64,000 bases of DNA from Xanthobacteraceae bacterium (lineage in GTDB: Bacteria; Pseudomonadota; Alphaproteobacteria; Rhizobiales; Xanthobacteraceae), in assembly GCA_028290465.1 (NCBI GenBank), contig JAQGJU010000136.1:1-64000 (forward strand), read 5' to 3'. Positions 37,029-46,022 of the stretch are shown here, piece by piece. A program made the position numbers and the translations under genes. Every line of letters starts with the position of its first letter. Positions within the stretch are counted from its first letter, which is position 1. The notes beneath the pieces were generated by a model. The model saw nothing but the letters and a program-made list of their open reading frames with translations. It was not told the origin of the DNA and did not search any database.

Positions 37029-38867
37029 ATGGAAACCGGTCACGGCGCTGCCGGCCCTCTTTCGCTGGCGTTGGTCCTGCTGTTCGCCGCCGTGGTCAGC
37101 GTGCCGGTGGCGCGCCGGCTCGGCCTGTCGGCGGTAGTCGCCTATATCGCGTCCGGCGTCGCCATCGGCCCGTTCGGCCTCGCGGTGTTCACCTCGCCGG
37201 ATGCCATCCTGGTGGTGGCCGAACTCGGCGTCGTGCTGCTGCTGTTCCTGATCGGGCTGGAGCTTGAGTTCGGTAAGCTCATCGCGATGCGCCGCGACAT
37301 TTTCGGTCTCGGCGCCGCGCAACTGTTGTCCACCGCGCTGGCAATCGGCGGCCTCGGTTATGGCTTTGGCCTGGTCAGCGCGCGCGGCGCCGTCGTCGTG
37401 GGCCTCGCGCTGGCGCTGTCGGCGACTGCCATCGCGCTGCAAATTCTGGGCGAGCGCGGCCATCTGCAACAGCCTTACGGTCAGCGCGCGTTCGCGGTGC
37501 TGCTATTCCAGGACATGGCCGTGGTGCCGCTGATTGCCCTGATGCCGCTGATGACGCCGTTCGGCGACAGCGAGGCCACAAATCTCATCGACACGCTATG
37601 GGCGGTCGGACGCATCGCCGTTGTCATCGCGGCGCTGGTGCTGGCCGGCCGCTTTCTGCTCAATCCGTTCTTCCGGCTGCTGGCGGCAACCGGCGCGCGC
37701 GAAGCGATGACGGCCGCAGCATTGCTCGTGGTGCTCGGTGCTGCACTCGCGATGCAGGCCGCCGGCATGTCGATGGCGCTCGGCGCCTTCCTGGCCGGCG
37801 TGCTGCTGGCGGAATCGAATTTCCGGCACCAACTCGAAGCCGACATTGAGCCGTTTCGCGGTCTCCTTTTGGCGCTGTTCTTCATGGGCGTCGGCATGTC
37901 GATCGACCTCGCGGTCGTGAAGGCGAATTTCTGGCTGATCCTCGCGGCCGCGTTGATCGTGACATTTCTGAAGGTGGCCATCGTGGCGGCGCTGTTCCGT
38001 TCGACCTGCGCCCATGTGACGGCTGCGTTGCGCGCCGGCTCGGTACTCACGGCGGCCGGCGAATTCGCCTTTGTGCTGTTGCCGCTCGGTCAATCGCTCG
38101 GCGTGCTGGCGCCCGGCGAAACCAGCCTGTTCTCGGCCATCGCGGCCATCACCATGCTGCTCGGCTCGCCAGTCGCGACGCTGACCGAAAGCCTGTTGCG
38201 CCGCCTCGCCAAGCCGGAGAATCGCGATGCCGACGATTTCACAGACGCCCGCGGCAAGGTGCTGGTGATCGGGTTCGGCCGTTTCGGCCAGCTCGTCTCG
38301 CAATGCCTGCTGGCGCAGGGCACCGACGTCACCTTGCTCGACAATGATCCGGAGATGATTCAGAGCGCCGGCCGGTTCGGCACCAAGGTCTATTACGGCG
38401 ACGGCACGCGGCTCGACGTGCTGCGCGCGGCCGGAGCCCCATCGATGCGGCTGATCGCCGTATGTATCGACAACAAAGAGTCCGCCAACCGCATCGTCGA
38501 TGTGGTGAAGGCCGACATGCCCGGCATGCCGCTCTATGTCCGGTCCTATGACCGCGCCCACACGTTGGAACTGCTGGCCAAGGAGGTCGACTACGAAATG
38601 CGCGAGACCTTCGAGTCGGCCCTCACCTTCGGACGCAACGCGCTGATTAGGCTCGGACTCGATCCGGAAACCGCGCAGGCCGTCGAAGACGACGTGCGGG
38701 AGCGGGATCTGCAGCGTCTGAAGCTGCAACAGGCCGAAGGCATTTACGCCGGAATAGACATCCTGCGCCGCCGGCCGCGTCCCGAGCCGCTCAACAAGCC
38801 GGCCGGACCGGTGCGGCCGCTCAATCCGGAAGCCCAGGACATTATCGAGCGCACGCCTAATTCATAG
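37029..38867 (+). CDS. Kef-type monovalent cation:proton antiporter with RCK domain
   Basis: The 612-residue protein has an N-terminal CPA2 antiporter domain of about 12-13 membrane segments. These include the family motif ELGVVLLLFLIGLELEF near residue 60 and GAFLAGVLLAES near residue 253. A cytosolic TrkA-N/RCK domain starts near residue 410 (KVLVIGFGRFGQLVS, LLDNDPEMI), which binds nucleotide or glutathione. A charged, Pro-rich tail ends it. It resembles KefB/KefC, which expel potassium to acidify the cytosol under electrophile stress. No KefF/KefG oxidoreductase is next to it. The glutathione synthesis gene gshA is 3.3 kb downstream. Confidence 0.9.
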   Translation: METGHGAAGPLSLALVLLFAAVVSVPVARRLGLSAVVAYIASGVAIGPFGLAVFTSPDAILVVAELGVVLLLFLIGLELEFGKLIAMRRDIFGLGAAQLLSTALAIGGLGYGFGLVSARGAVVVGLALALSATAIALQILGERGHLQQPYGQRAFAVLLFQDMAVVPLIALMPLMTPFGDSEATNLIDTLWAVGRIAVVIAALVLAGRFLLNPFFRLLAATGAREAMTAAALLVVLGAALAMQAAGMSMALGAFLAGVLLAESNFRHQLEADIEPFRGLLLALFFMGVGMSIDLAVVKANFWLILAAALIVTFLKVAIVAALFRSTCAHVTAALRAGSVLTAAGEFAFVLLPLGQSLGVLAPGETSLFSAIAAITMLLGSPVATLTESLLRRLAKPENRDADDFTDARGKVLVIGFGRFGQLVSQCLLAQGTDVTLLDNDPEMIQSAGRFGTKVYYGDGTRLDVLRAAGAPSMRLIAVCIDNKESANRIVDVVKADMPGMPLYVRSYDRAHTLELLAKEVDYEMRETFESALTFGRNALIRLGLDPETAQAVEDDVRERDLQRLKLQQAEGIYAGIDILRRRPRPEPLNKPAGPVRPLNPEAQDIIERTPNS

Positions 38868-38870
38868 AAT

Positions 38871-38931
38871 CCGGGCCCCGGTTGGGGACCCGGGGCCCGG
38901 AGAGGCCGGCCGACGAGGGGAAATCGGCCGG
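38871..38931. terminator. Tandem strong hairpins, probable bidirectional terminator
   Basis: CCGGGCCCCG at 38871-38880 pairs perfectly with CGGGGCCCGG at 38891-38900. A second stem CCGGCCGA (38906) pairs with TCGGCCGG (38924). They sit between two convergent genes, three bases after the antiporter stop. No T-run is present, so termination may be factor-assisted. Confidence 0.55.
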
Positions 38932-38971
38932 GCAAAACCAGAAAATTTGATCGCGCGGCGCTCGACGACTG

Positions 38972-39313
38972 TCAGGTCGATATGCCGTTGAGCCCGTCCG
39001 TCACGACGCGAAGCTGGGCGCGCGGCATCGGCGGCGGCATTCGCCGTGCCGCCTGCCGACGCTCACCGGCGCGGCGCGTCAAAAGCTCGCTCGGATCGCG
39101 CCAAACAGGCTGAGACAACGCATCGCGCAGATCGGTGCGGTTAAGCCCGATATCGGCGAGCGCACGGTCGTCGGCACCAATCAGCATTGCCAGATCCTGC
39201 CGGTGACGGATCGCCCGGCGGACCCGCGCAAGACCGGCCGCGACGGCGCGCAGCAACGCCCGCACGGCATAGAGCGGCATCGACGTGGCGGGAAATGCGA
39301 CCGGCAACGACAT
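38972..39313 (-). CDS. DUF1127 domain protein
   Basis: This 113-residue basic protein has the DUF1127 core RRAIRHRQDLAMLIGADDRALADIGLNR in its middle. Here it is flanked by an N-terminal amphipathic stretch and an Arg/Pro-rich C-terminal extension. Short DUF1127 proteins in rhizobia and Agrobacterium bind RNA or affect phosphate and carbon metabolism; longer ones like this are uncharacterised. An AAAGGAGG ribosome site precedes the ATG. The gene is convergent with the antiporter and faces a repeat-rich region upstream. Confidence 0.8.
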   Translation of the reverse strand: MSLPVAFPATSMPLYAVRALLRAVAAGLARVRRAIRHRQDLAMLIGADDRALADIGLNRTDLRDALSQPVWRDPSELLTRRAGERRQAARRMPPPMPRAQLRVVTDGLNGIST

Positions 39314-39352
39314 GGCAGCCTCCTTTGGCGTGGGAGCAAGAGTCGGGCGGCA

Positions 39353-39443
39353 GCGTTTTCTTCACATGAAGAAAACGCGTCTTTCTAAACACTTAGAGCG
39401 CGTCCGGACGTAAAACCGGTGTCCACTTTTACTGGACGGCTCT
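39353..39443. repeat. Two-arm hairpin repeat, copy 4 (shortened arm B, reverse orientation)
   Basis: Reading on the minus strand, arm A has GTAAAA/TTTTAC inside a GTCC/GGAC stem. Arm B is reduced to CGTTTTCTTCA/TGAAGAAAACG and lacks the inner GAAGTGG stem. The shift from GCAAAA/TTTTGC to GTAAAA/TTTTAC is compensated on both sides, as in copy 1. Confidence 0.72.
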
Positions 39444-39588
39444 GCCGATGAGGACGCTGTCTGTTCGACGGCGCCACCCGAAAACCAACTGATTTGCTCT
39501 GACCTTCGAAAGGTACAAAAGACCGATTGATAAGTGAAACGAATGTTTTTAATCTGTAAGATAAGAGACAATGATGTATGGTGCTAAA

Positions 39589-39697
39589 GCGTTTTCGAGC
39601 GAAGTGGGAACTGGTTCGCGTGAAGAAAACGCGTCTTTGTAAAAATTAGAGCGCGTTCGGACGCAAAACCGGTGTCCACTTTTGCTGAACGCGCTCT
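39589..39697. repeat. Two-arm hairpin repeat, copy 5 (reverse orientation)
   Basis: On the minus strand arm A reads GAGCGCGTTC ... GAACGCGCTC, the same compensated pair as copy 3. Between copies 4 and 5 (39444-39588) lies about 145 bp of unusually AT-rich sequence without a gene. Copy 5 ends 34 bases before the LysR start codon, and an upstream in-frame ATG of that gene at 39672 lies inside it. Confidence 0.78.
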
Positions 39698-39731
39698 AAG
39701 CCTGTGCCACGGCCGGATCTGCGGAGACCTC

Positions 39732-40613
39732 ATGACCGCGCTCATCGATATCGACCAGTTGCGCACCTTCGTGGCCATCGTCGAGACCGGCAGTTTCACC
39801 CGGGCCGCCGACATCGTGCACAAGACCCAGTCGGCGGTGTCGATGCAGATGAAGCGGCTGGAGGAACGCCTCGGGCGGGCGATCTTTGCCCGCGATGGCC
39901 GCGCCTCGAAGCTGACCGAGGACGGCGAGCGGCTGCTCGATTATGCCCGCCGCATCGTGAAGCTGAACGTCGAGGCGCTGGCCGCGTTCTCCGACACCGA
40001 ACTGTCCGGCCGGGTCCGCCTCGGCGTGCCGGACGATTACGCCGACCGCTATCTGCCGGAAATCATGGCGCGGTTCTCGCGCGCTTATCCGGGTGTCGAG
40101 CTGACGGTGATTTGCGAGCCCTCGGTCGACCTGATCGAGCGCATCGACCGCAACGAACTCGATCTCGCCATCGTGACCAATTGCGACCACGCCCGGCCGG
40201 CCGAAACCTTCCGCCGCGAACGCCTGCTGTGGGTAACGTCGATCCGGCATCGCACCCACACCGAAGAGCGGCTGCCGCTGGCGCTCGGACGTCCAAGTTG
40301 CGCGTGGCGGCGGATCGCCATCGAACGGCTGGAGACGCTGGCCCGGCCCTATCGCCTGCTCTACAGCTCGTCCAATGCCGGCGCAGTGGCGGCCGCCGTG
40401 CTGGCCGGCCTCGCCGTATCGGTACTGCCGGAATCCGGATTGCGGCCCGGCATGCGCGTGCTGTCGGCCGCCGAAGGTTTTCCGGAATTGCCGAGCTGCC
40501 GCATCGGCCTGCTGCGCAACGCCCATGACAGCTCGGCGCTCGCCGAAGCGTTGGCCGAACACATCGTGTCGTCGCTGGAGAACCTGTCGGAGACCACGCA
40601 GGCGGCGCAGTAG
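39732..40613 (+). CDS. LysR family transcriptional regulator
   Basis: The 293-residue protein has the LysR winged helix-turn-helix at residues 5-65 (LRTFVAIVETGSFTRAAD, KTQSAVSMQMKRLEERLG) and a substrate-binding domain (RVRLGVPDDYADRYLPEIM). The ATG at 39732 follows GGAG and matches family N-termini. Twenty further codons are open upstream but lie largely in the repeat. It is convergent with the EamA transporter gene, with no base between the two stop codons. A shared regulatory link is therefore not obvious. The effector is unknown. Confidence 0.92.
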   Translation: MTALIDIDQLRTFVAIVETGSFTRAADIVHKTQSAVSMQMKRLEERLGRAIFARDGRASKLTEDGERLLDYARRIVKLNVEALAAFSDTELSGRVRLGVPDDYADRYLPEIMARFSRAYPGVELTVICEPSVDLIERIDRNELDLAIVTNCDHARPAETFRRERLLWVTSIRHRTHTEERLPLALGRPSCAWRRIAIERLETLARPYRLLYSSSNAGAVAAAVLAGLAVSVLPESGLRPGMRVLSAAEGFPELPSCRIGLLRNAHDSSALAEALAEHIVSSLENLSETTQAAQ

Positions 40614-41552
40614 TTATCGGGTCTTGCCGCTGCGCAGCACCAGGACGTTGCCGGCCAGCACGGCGAACAGACCGAGCGCCGCCGGCCAGGTCCAGACATA
40701 GCTTTCGACCACGGTCGACACGCCGAGTGCCACGACGGGCAGCACCACCGTCATATACGAGGCTCGCGCGGCACCGACCCGGCCGAGCAGCGTGAGATAG
40801 CATGCGAAGGCGAAAACGGACGATATCAATGCCAGGAAGATCAACGCGCCGAGATAGGTCGGCGTCGTGTCGATCATGAAACTTCGGCCGCGCACCGCTG
40901 CATAGATCGCCATGATGAGCGTGCCATACAGCATCGCGCAGCCGGTGGTCGCGAACACCGCACCGCCGCGTTTCTGCAGACTGGCCGAAGCGATATTGCC
41001 GGCGCAGAACGACAGCGTGCCAAGCACGCACAATACAAGGCCGATCCCGGCGGCGCGATCGAGATGCGCGCCGGCGATCTCCGAATAGAACAGTCCGGCG
41101 ACGCCCAATGCGCCCAAGGCCGAGCCCGCTACCACGCGGCGACTCACGCGCGCGCCGAACAGCAAGCCGCCCAGCGCGATGTTGAAGATCGGGGCCAGCG
41201 AGAACACGACCGACAGTAAGCCGGAGGTCAGATGCGCGACGGCCGAATAGAACAGCACGAAATTGGTCGCGAACAGCGTTGCGCCGAGCGCGACCATCCG
41301 CGCATGATCGGCCAACGGAAAGCGCAGGCTTTCGCCGCGCAGCATGGCGATGGACAGCATGATCGGCGCCGCGATGGCGAAGCGCCACATCACGGACACT
41401 TCCGGCGCGACCGGACCGACCTGATAGCGCATCGCGATCCACGAAAATCCCCACGCCAGGATCGTTCCGCCATAGAGCGCGAGATCGAACGGCGTAAAGC
41501 CACGCTGCGCCATTGGCGGCGCGGCGACCGCGATCGGAGGCATTTCGGTCAT
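40614..41552 (-). CDS. EamA/DMT family transporter
   Basis: This protein of about 312 residues has ten membrane segments in two EamA repeats (GGTILAWGFSWIAMRY, FATNFVLFYSAVAHLTSG, GLLFGARVSRRVVAGSALG, FALISS-like segments and VLPVVALGVSTVVESY). Such proteins export metabolites such as amino acids or nucleotide derivatives. The start at 41552 has AAAGG upstream; the frame is open 39 codons further, through a GC-rich tandem repeat, which is unlikely to be coding. Its stop codon abuts that of LysR. Confidence 0.88.
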   Translation of the reverse strand: MTEMPPIAVAAPPMAQRGFTPFDLALYGGTILAWGFSWIAMRYQVGPVAPEVSVMWRFAIAAPIMLSIAMLRGESLRFPLADHARMVALGATLFATNFVLFYSAVAHLTSGLLSVVFSLAPIFNIALGGLLFGARVSRRVVAGSALGALGVAGLFYSEIAGAHLDRAAGIGLVLCVLGTLSFCAGNIASASLQKRGGAVFATTGCAMLYGTLIMAIYAAVRGRSFMIDTTPTYLGALIFLALISSVFAFACYLTLLGRVGAARASYMTVVLPVVALGVSTVVESYVWTWPAALGLFAVLAGNVLVLRSGKTR

Positions 41553-41597
41553 CAGAACCTTTTGGCTCGCGGCGAATCGTAAGCCTGCCGGACCGAT

Positions 41598-41664
41598 GCC
41601 CGGCGCGCCGCATTTGCCGGAATGACGCCCGGCGTTTTGCATTTGCCGGGATGAGGCCCGGCGT
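41598..41664. repeat. Short tandem repeat upstream of the EamA gene
   Basis: GCCCGGCG, a short variable spacer and GCATTTGCCGG-ATGA recur with a period of about 30 bases, slightly more than two units. It lies in the leader region of the EamA gene, between it and the ybaK gene on the same strand. No function is evident. Confidence 0.5.
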
Positions 41665-41710
41665 GGCAACCCGCTTTAGCTGATGGGTCGCATGCGCGGC
41701 GCTGATGGGT

Positions 41711-42181
41711 TCAAATCAAATCGACCGGCTGCGCACCGGTGGCCTTCAGCAGGTCGGCAGGGGCGAGTTCGATCTGCAGGCCGCGCCTTCCGCCATTGAC
41801 CAGGACGGTGGCGTGATCGAGCGCGGCGCGCGACACGAAGGTTCGCACGCGCTTCTTCTGTCCGAACGGCGAGATGCCGCCGACATGATAGCCGGTTGAG
41901 CGCTCGGCGTCGGTCGGCGGCAGCATCGCGGCGCCCTTGACGCCGGCCGCAGCCGCGAGCTTCTTCAGATTGACCTCGCAGTCCGACGCGACCAGCACAC
42001 ATACCGTCTCGGTGCCGGCCTTCGCCATCAGAGTCTTGAGCAGCCGCGCCGCGTCGATGCCGAGCGCTTCGGCCGCCTGCATGCCGATCCGTTCGGCGTT
42101 CGGGTCATAAACGTATTCGTGCAGCGTGAAATCGATGCCGACGTTTTCCAGCGCGCTCGTCGCGGGAGTGGCTTTGGCCAT
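41711..42181 (-). CDS. ybaK: Cys-tRNA(Pro)/Cys-tRNA(Cys) deacylase YbaK
   Basis: The 156-residue protein matches the YbaK/EbsC editing domain that hydrolyses Cys mischarged onto tRNA(Pro). The conserved lysine is in ARLLKTLMAK, and the substrate loop is YHVGGISPFGQKKR; TPATSALENVGIDFTLHEY is the usual start. Length is normal. It lies 18 bases downstream of gshA on the same strand and is probably cotranscribed. Both touch cysteine, which makes the pairing sensible. Confidence 0.94.
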   Translation of the reverse strand: MAKATPATSALENVGIDFTLHEYVYDPNAERIGMQAAEALGIDAARLLKTLMAKAGTETVCVLVASDCEVNLKKLAAAAGVKGAAMLPPTDAERSTGYHVGGISPFGQKKRVRTFVSRAALDHATVLVNGGRRGLQIELAPADLLKATGAQPVDLI

Positions 42182-42199
42182 CGCGTGCTTCCTTCACGC

Positions 42200-43570
42200 T
42201 CAATATACGTATTCCTCGAAGATCGGATCGACCGAGCCGCCCCATTCGCCGTGATATTTGGCGAGCATCTCCTCGGCCGAGGTCCGGCCGCTTACCAGGA
42301 TGTCGTCAAGCGGCTCCAGATAGCGGGTCTCGTCGCGGCCGTCGCTGCCAAGCTGCTTACGCCGCTGCAGGCCGGCGCGGGCGATGAGCAGCAATTCCTT
42401 CGAGAGAGCCAGCAGCGTGCGGCCGCGAATCTTGGCCTCAAAGCCGAGCTTCGGTACATTGTCGCGCAGCTTCTGCCGCTCATCGGCGGTCCAGTCCTTC
42501 ACCAGATCCCAGGCGGCATCGAGACTATCGTCGTCGTACAACAGCCCGACCCAGAACGCCGGCAGCGACGGTAGCCGCTCCGATGGAACCGTGTCGGAGC
42601 CGCGCATCTCCAGATAGCGCTTCAACCGCACCTCCGGAAAAATCGTCGAGATGTGATTGGCCCAGTCTGAAATTGTGGCGCGCTCCCCCGGCAGGTCGGC
42701 CAGCTTGCCGGCCAGAAGATCGCGGAACGACTTTCCGGCGACGTCGATATAGCGGTCACCGCGTTTGACGAAATACATCGGCACATCGAGCGCATAGTCG
42801 ACATAGCGCTCGAACCCCATGCCGTCTTCGAATGCGAAGGGCAGCATGCCGGCGCGCTGGTTGTCGGTGTCGCGCCAGATCTCGGACCGAAACGAGACGA
42901 AGCCGTTCGGCTTGCCTTCGGTGAACGGCGAGTTGGCAAACAGCGCGGTGCCGACCGGTTGCAGGGCCAGCGACACCCGCAGCTTCTTCACCATGTCGGG
43001 CTCGGACGCGAAGTCGAGATTGGTCTGCACCGTGCAGGTCCGGTACATCATGTCGAGGCCGTATTTGCCGACCTTCGGCATGTAATTCGTCATGATCTTG
43101 TAGCGGCCCTTCGGCATCACCGGAATGTCGGCGCGCGTCCAGGTCGGCGCCATGCCGACGCCGAGAAAACCGATGCCGAGCGGCCGGGCAATTTCCTTGA
43201 CCTGCGCCAGATGCGCCATCAGTTCGGAGCGGGTCTGGTGGATGGTTTCCAGCGGCGCGCCGGACAATTCGAACTGGCCGCCTGGCTCCAGCGAGATCGC
43301 GCCGCCGCCGGTGATGTCGTACAGGCCGATGATATTCGGCCCTTCCATGATCGGCTCCCAGCCGAGCATGCCCTGCATACCTTCGAGCAGGGTGTGAATG
43401 CTGCGCCGGCCCTCATAGGGCACGGGCTTGCGGTCGGCCAGCGTGAACACGAACTTTTCGTGTTCGGTTCCGATGCGGAATTTGGCTTTCGGCTTGCTGC
43501 CCGATTCGAACCATTCGACCAGCTCGTCGCGGGTCTCGATGGGTGTCATGTCGACTTGGTCGCGAGCCAT
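42200..43570 (-). CDS. gshA: Glutamate-cysteine ligase (plant/alphaproteobacterial type)
   Basis: The 456-residue enzyme makes gamma-glutamylcysteine, the first step to glutathione. The ATP/glutamate-binding start KFRIGTEHEKFVF, the GGQFELSGAPLETIHQTR block and TCTVQTNLDFASEPDMVKKL mark the plant-like class rather than E. coli GshA. Length is normal for alphaproteobacteria. It is followed by ybaK after 18 bases. Glutathione could also gate the Kef-type antiporter encoded at 37029. The ATG at codon 8 is an alternative start. Confidence 0.95.
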   Translation of the reverse strand: MARDQVDMTPIETRDELVEWFESGSKPKAKFRIGTEHEKFVFTLADRKPVPYEGRRSIHTLLEGMQGMLGWEPIMEGPNIIGLYDITGGGAISLEPGGQFELSGAPLETIHQTRSELMAHLAQVKEIARPLGIGFLGVGMAPTWTRADIPVMPKGRYKIMTNYMPKVGKYGLDMMYRTCTVQTNLDFASEPDMVKKLRVSLALQPVGTALFANSPFTEGKPNGFVSFRSEIWRDTDNQRAGMLPFAFEDGMGFERYVDYALDVPMYFVKRGDRYIDVAGKSFRDLLAGKLADLPGERATISDWANHISTIFPEVRLKRYLEMRGSDTVPSERLPSLPAFWVGLLYDDDSLDAAWDLVKDWTADERQKLRDNVPKLGFEAKIRGRTLLALSKELLLIARAGLQRRKQLGSDGRDETRYLEPLDDILVSGRTSAEEMLAKYHGEWGGSVDPIFEEYVY

Positions 43571-43694
43571 ATAGCGGTCCCGGCGGCGGAATGGGCCGCG
43601 ACCTTATACGGCCCGGCTTGAAAAGAGCAATGCGCGGCCTGCAGGCCGCCTCGGCTGTTTGTCGGGGTGGTTCTGGCCGCTGGTAGGCGTCCAG

Positions 43695-44624
43695 TCACTG
43701 GCGGGACGTGTATAGATACTCCGTCGGCAAGCCGAGGCGCCGGCAGGCCTGCGCGGCCGGGGCAGACTGAATGACCAACCGGTCGGCCAAACCGCCGGCT
43801 CGGCGCAGCAGCGCCCGCTCCCAGGGACGCAATCCGTGACCCTCAAGGCCGAGAATCGCGCGGATATCTGCCGGCACCAGATCGACGGCGGCCCGCACCA
43901 GCATGGCCTGCACCGGGCGGAGCGCCCAGGGCAGCACCGGCGCCGCCCGCATGATGGCCAGGAATTCGAACACGATGGGCGAAGCTTCAAGATGCCTACG
44001 CGTCGCCGCGAACATCGCGTTCAGTTCAGGCTCCGAAGTTGGAGCACTGGTTGCGCCATACAGCCGCGCCGCCGCCGCACCCTCGGCGTAGTACCGATCT
44101 CGCGCGTCAGTATTCAGCGAACGCACATAGGCCCGATAGGCTTCCAGAAAGCCGAACGCCGCGGTCGCCTGCACCCAGTTCAACAGATCCGGATCGTTGG
44201 CCTCATACGCGACACCGCCGGGCGTCACGCCGCGCACACCACCGTGACGCTTTCGCACACCGGCGATCATCGCCTGCGCGGCACTGCGCGGGCCATAGAC
44301 CGTGATCATCGCGGCTTGGCCGGTTCGGCGCAGGCGCGTTACAGGGTCGGACCGGAATGAGCTGTGCTCCCACACGCCGCTGCGCACGCGCGGTTCGGCG
44401 AGTTCCAGAATCACCGCCGTGACGCCGCCGACGAACAGCGCCAGCGGATTCTTGAACACCCGCCACGACACCGAATCGGGCGGCACCAATGCGGGCTCAC
44501 CATGCGGCTGCGATAGGTCGAAGCGCGGACCGCCATCGGGTTCCAGCAACGCGCGCGCGGCGCCGTCGAGCCAGCCTTGCAACGGCCACGGCAATGCGAG
44601 AGGTCGGAGAGCGGTCAGGTCCAT
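43695..44624 (-). CDS. DUF2236 (MpaB/rubber-oxygenase type) protein
   Basis: The 309-residue all-helical protein has the DUF2236 core: GGVTAVILELAEPRVRSGVWEHSSF, then GVRKRHGGVRGVTPGGVAYEAND, with conserved Arg and His residues that bind heme b in the latex clearing protein family. DLLNWVQATAAFGFLEAY continues the fold. Whether this member oxidises a real substrate is unknown. It is isolated, and is separated from the MFS gene upstream by two-arm repeat copy 6 and from gshA by 124 bases. Confidence 0.82.
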   Translation of the reverse strand: MDLTALRPLALPWPLQGWLDGAARALLEPDGGPRFDLSQPHGEPALVPPDSVSWRVFKNPLALFVGGVTAVILELAEPRVRSGVWEHSSFRSDPVTRLRRTGQAAMITVYGPRSAAQAMIAGVRKRHGGVRGVTPGGVAYEANDPDLLNWVQATAAFGFLEAYRAYVRSLNTDARDRYYAEGAAAARLYGATSAPTSEPELNAMFAATRRHLEASPIVFEFLAIMRAAPVLPWALRPVQAMLVRAAVDLVPADIRAILGLEGHGLRPWERALLRRAGGLADRLVIQSAPAAQACRRLGLPTEYLYTSRQ

Positions 44625-44670
44625 CCGTCTGACATGGGGCCCCGCGCCACCGATTGAAAGGCGTGAATTA

Positions 44671-44782
44671 GAGCGCGTCCAGCAAAAGTGGACACCGGTT
44701 TTGCGTCCGGACGCGCTCTAACTCTTTAAATGGACGCGTTTTCTTCACGTGAAGTGGATTCCACTTCACTTGAAAACGCTCT
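44671..44782. repeat. Two-arm hairpin repeat, copy 6
   Basis: Arm A matches copy 2. In arm B the inner stem is GTGAAGTGGA/TCCACTTCAC, against GCGAAGTGGA/TCCACTTCGC in copy 2, a compensated C/G to T/A change. The MFS gene on the minus strand ends inside this repeat at 44766, with its final residues QSVFK and the stop TGA encoded by arm B. Confidence 0.82.
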
Positions 44783-45980
44783 GCTGGTGGCGGATCATTC
44801 GTCCAGCCAACGGCAATGCCATGAGGGCCAGCGCCGTGAAGGCCGCGCCGGCCAGGAACGTCGCGCGCGGCCCGACCGCGTCCCATAGCGCGCCGGCGAT
44901 GATGCTGGCGGCCAGCATCGCCAGTCCACTCACCAGATTGAACAGACCGAAGGCGGTGCCGCGCAATTCCGCCGGCGCGGTGTCGGCAACGAGCGACGCC
45001 AACAGGCCCTGGGTCAGGCCCATATGCAGGCCCCAGAGCGCAACGCCGATACCAAGGCCGACGAAGCCTCCGGCGAAGGCCAGCACGAGATCGGCCGCGA
45101 ACAGCATCGCAAAGCCGGCGGTCAAAATGCCGAAGCGGCCGATCCGGTCCGACCATTCTCCAGCTGGCCACGCGGCCAGCGCATACACCACATTCATCAC
45201 CACCAGGACCACCGGCACGAAGGCCATCGGCACGCCGAATTCATGCGCGCGCAACAACAGAAATGCCTCGCTGAAGCGGGCCAGCGTGAACACGGCCGCC
45301 ATGCCGACCACGATCCAGAACGCCGGGCTAAGCTGAGCGAGGCCGGCGCGAGTCAGCGGCCAGCGGGCCGGCGCAACGCCGGATGGCCGTTCGGGTTCGC
45401 GCACCGCGACGATCAGGATTACGACCGACGCGACGGCGGGGATCACCGCGATCCAGAACACCAAGGTGAAATCGCCGCCGCTCAGCAGCATCAGGCCGAT
45501 CGCGACCAGCGGCGCCAGGAACGCTCCGACGGTGTCCAGCGATTGGCGCAGGCCGAAGCTGGCGCCGCGCAATTCAGGCGGCGACAGATCCGCGATCAGT
45601 GCATCGCGCGGCGCACCGCGAATACCCTTGCCGATACGGTCGACAAAGCGCGCGGCGATCAGCCAGCCGATCGACTCGGCCAGCGGAAACACCGGCCTGG
45701 TGCACATCGCGAGACCATAGCCGAGCACGGCCAGCAATTTGCGCCGGCCGAGCCAGTCGCTGATCACGCCGGAGAACACCTTGACGATCGACGCGGTCGC
45801 CTCGGCGATGCCTTCGATGACGCCGACCGCCAGCGCCGACGCGCCAAGCACCGTCACCATGTAGAGCGGCAGCAGCGCGTGGATCATCTCGGACGAGAGA
45901 TCCATCGTCAACGAGACGAAGCCGAGCGCCCAGACCCCGGACGGGATTTTGCGGCTTGGTGTGGGGGGTGAAACCGTCAT
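44766..45980 (-). CDS. MFS transporter
   Basis: The 404-residue protein has 12 membrane segments and the MFS loop 2-3 motif DWLGRRKLLAVLGY. It also has RFVDRIGKGIRGAPRDALIAD, typical of a bacterial MFS subgroup sometimes called resistance or lysophospholipid-like carriers. The substrate is unknown. The last five residues and the stop codon come from two-arm repeat copy 6, so the native C-terminus was probably replaced. Its start lies near a short AT-rich stretch and the nested-palindrome repeat at 46023. Confidence 0.88.
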   Translation of the reverse strand: MTVSPPTPSRKIPSGVWALGFVSLTMDLSSEMIHALLPLYMVTVLGASALAVGVIEGIAEATASIVKVFSGVISDWLGRRKLLAVLGYGLAMCTRPVFPLAESIGWLIAARFVDRIGKGIRGAPRDALIADLSPPELRGASFGLRQSLDTVGAFLAPLVAIGLMLLSGGDFTLVFWIAVIPAVASVVILIVAVREPERPSGVAPARWPLTRAGLAQLSPAFWIVVGMAAVFTLARFSEAFLLLRAHEFGVPMAFVPVVLVVMNVVYALAAWPAGEWSDRIGRFGILTAGFAMLFAADLVLAFAGGFVGLGIGVALWGLHMGLTQGLLASLVADTAPAELRGTAFGLFNLVSGLAMLAASIIAGALWDAVGPRATFLAGAAFTALALMALPLAGRMIRHQQSVFK

Positions 45981-46022
45981 GCAGATAAGGCAAACGCATC
46001 ATCGTGAGGGAGGTTAATCCGC

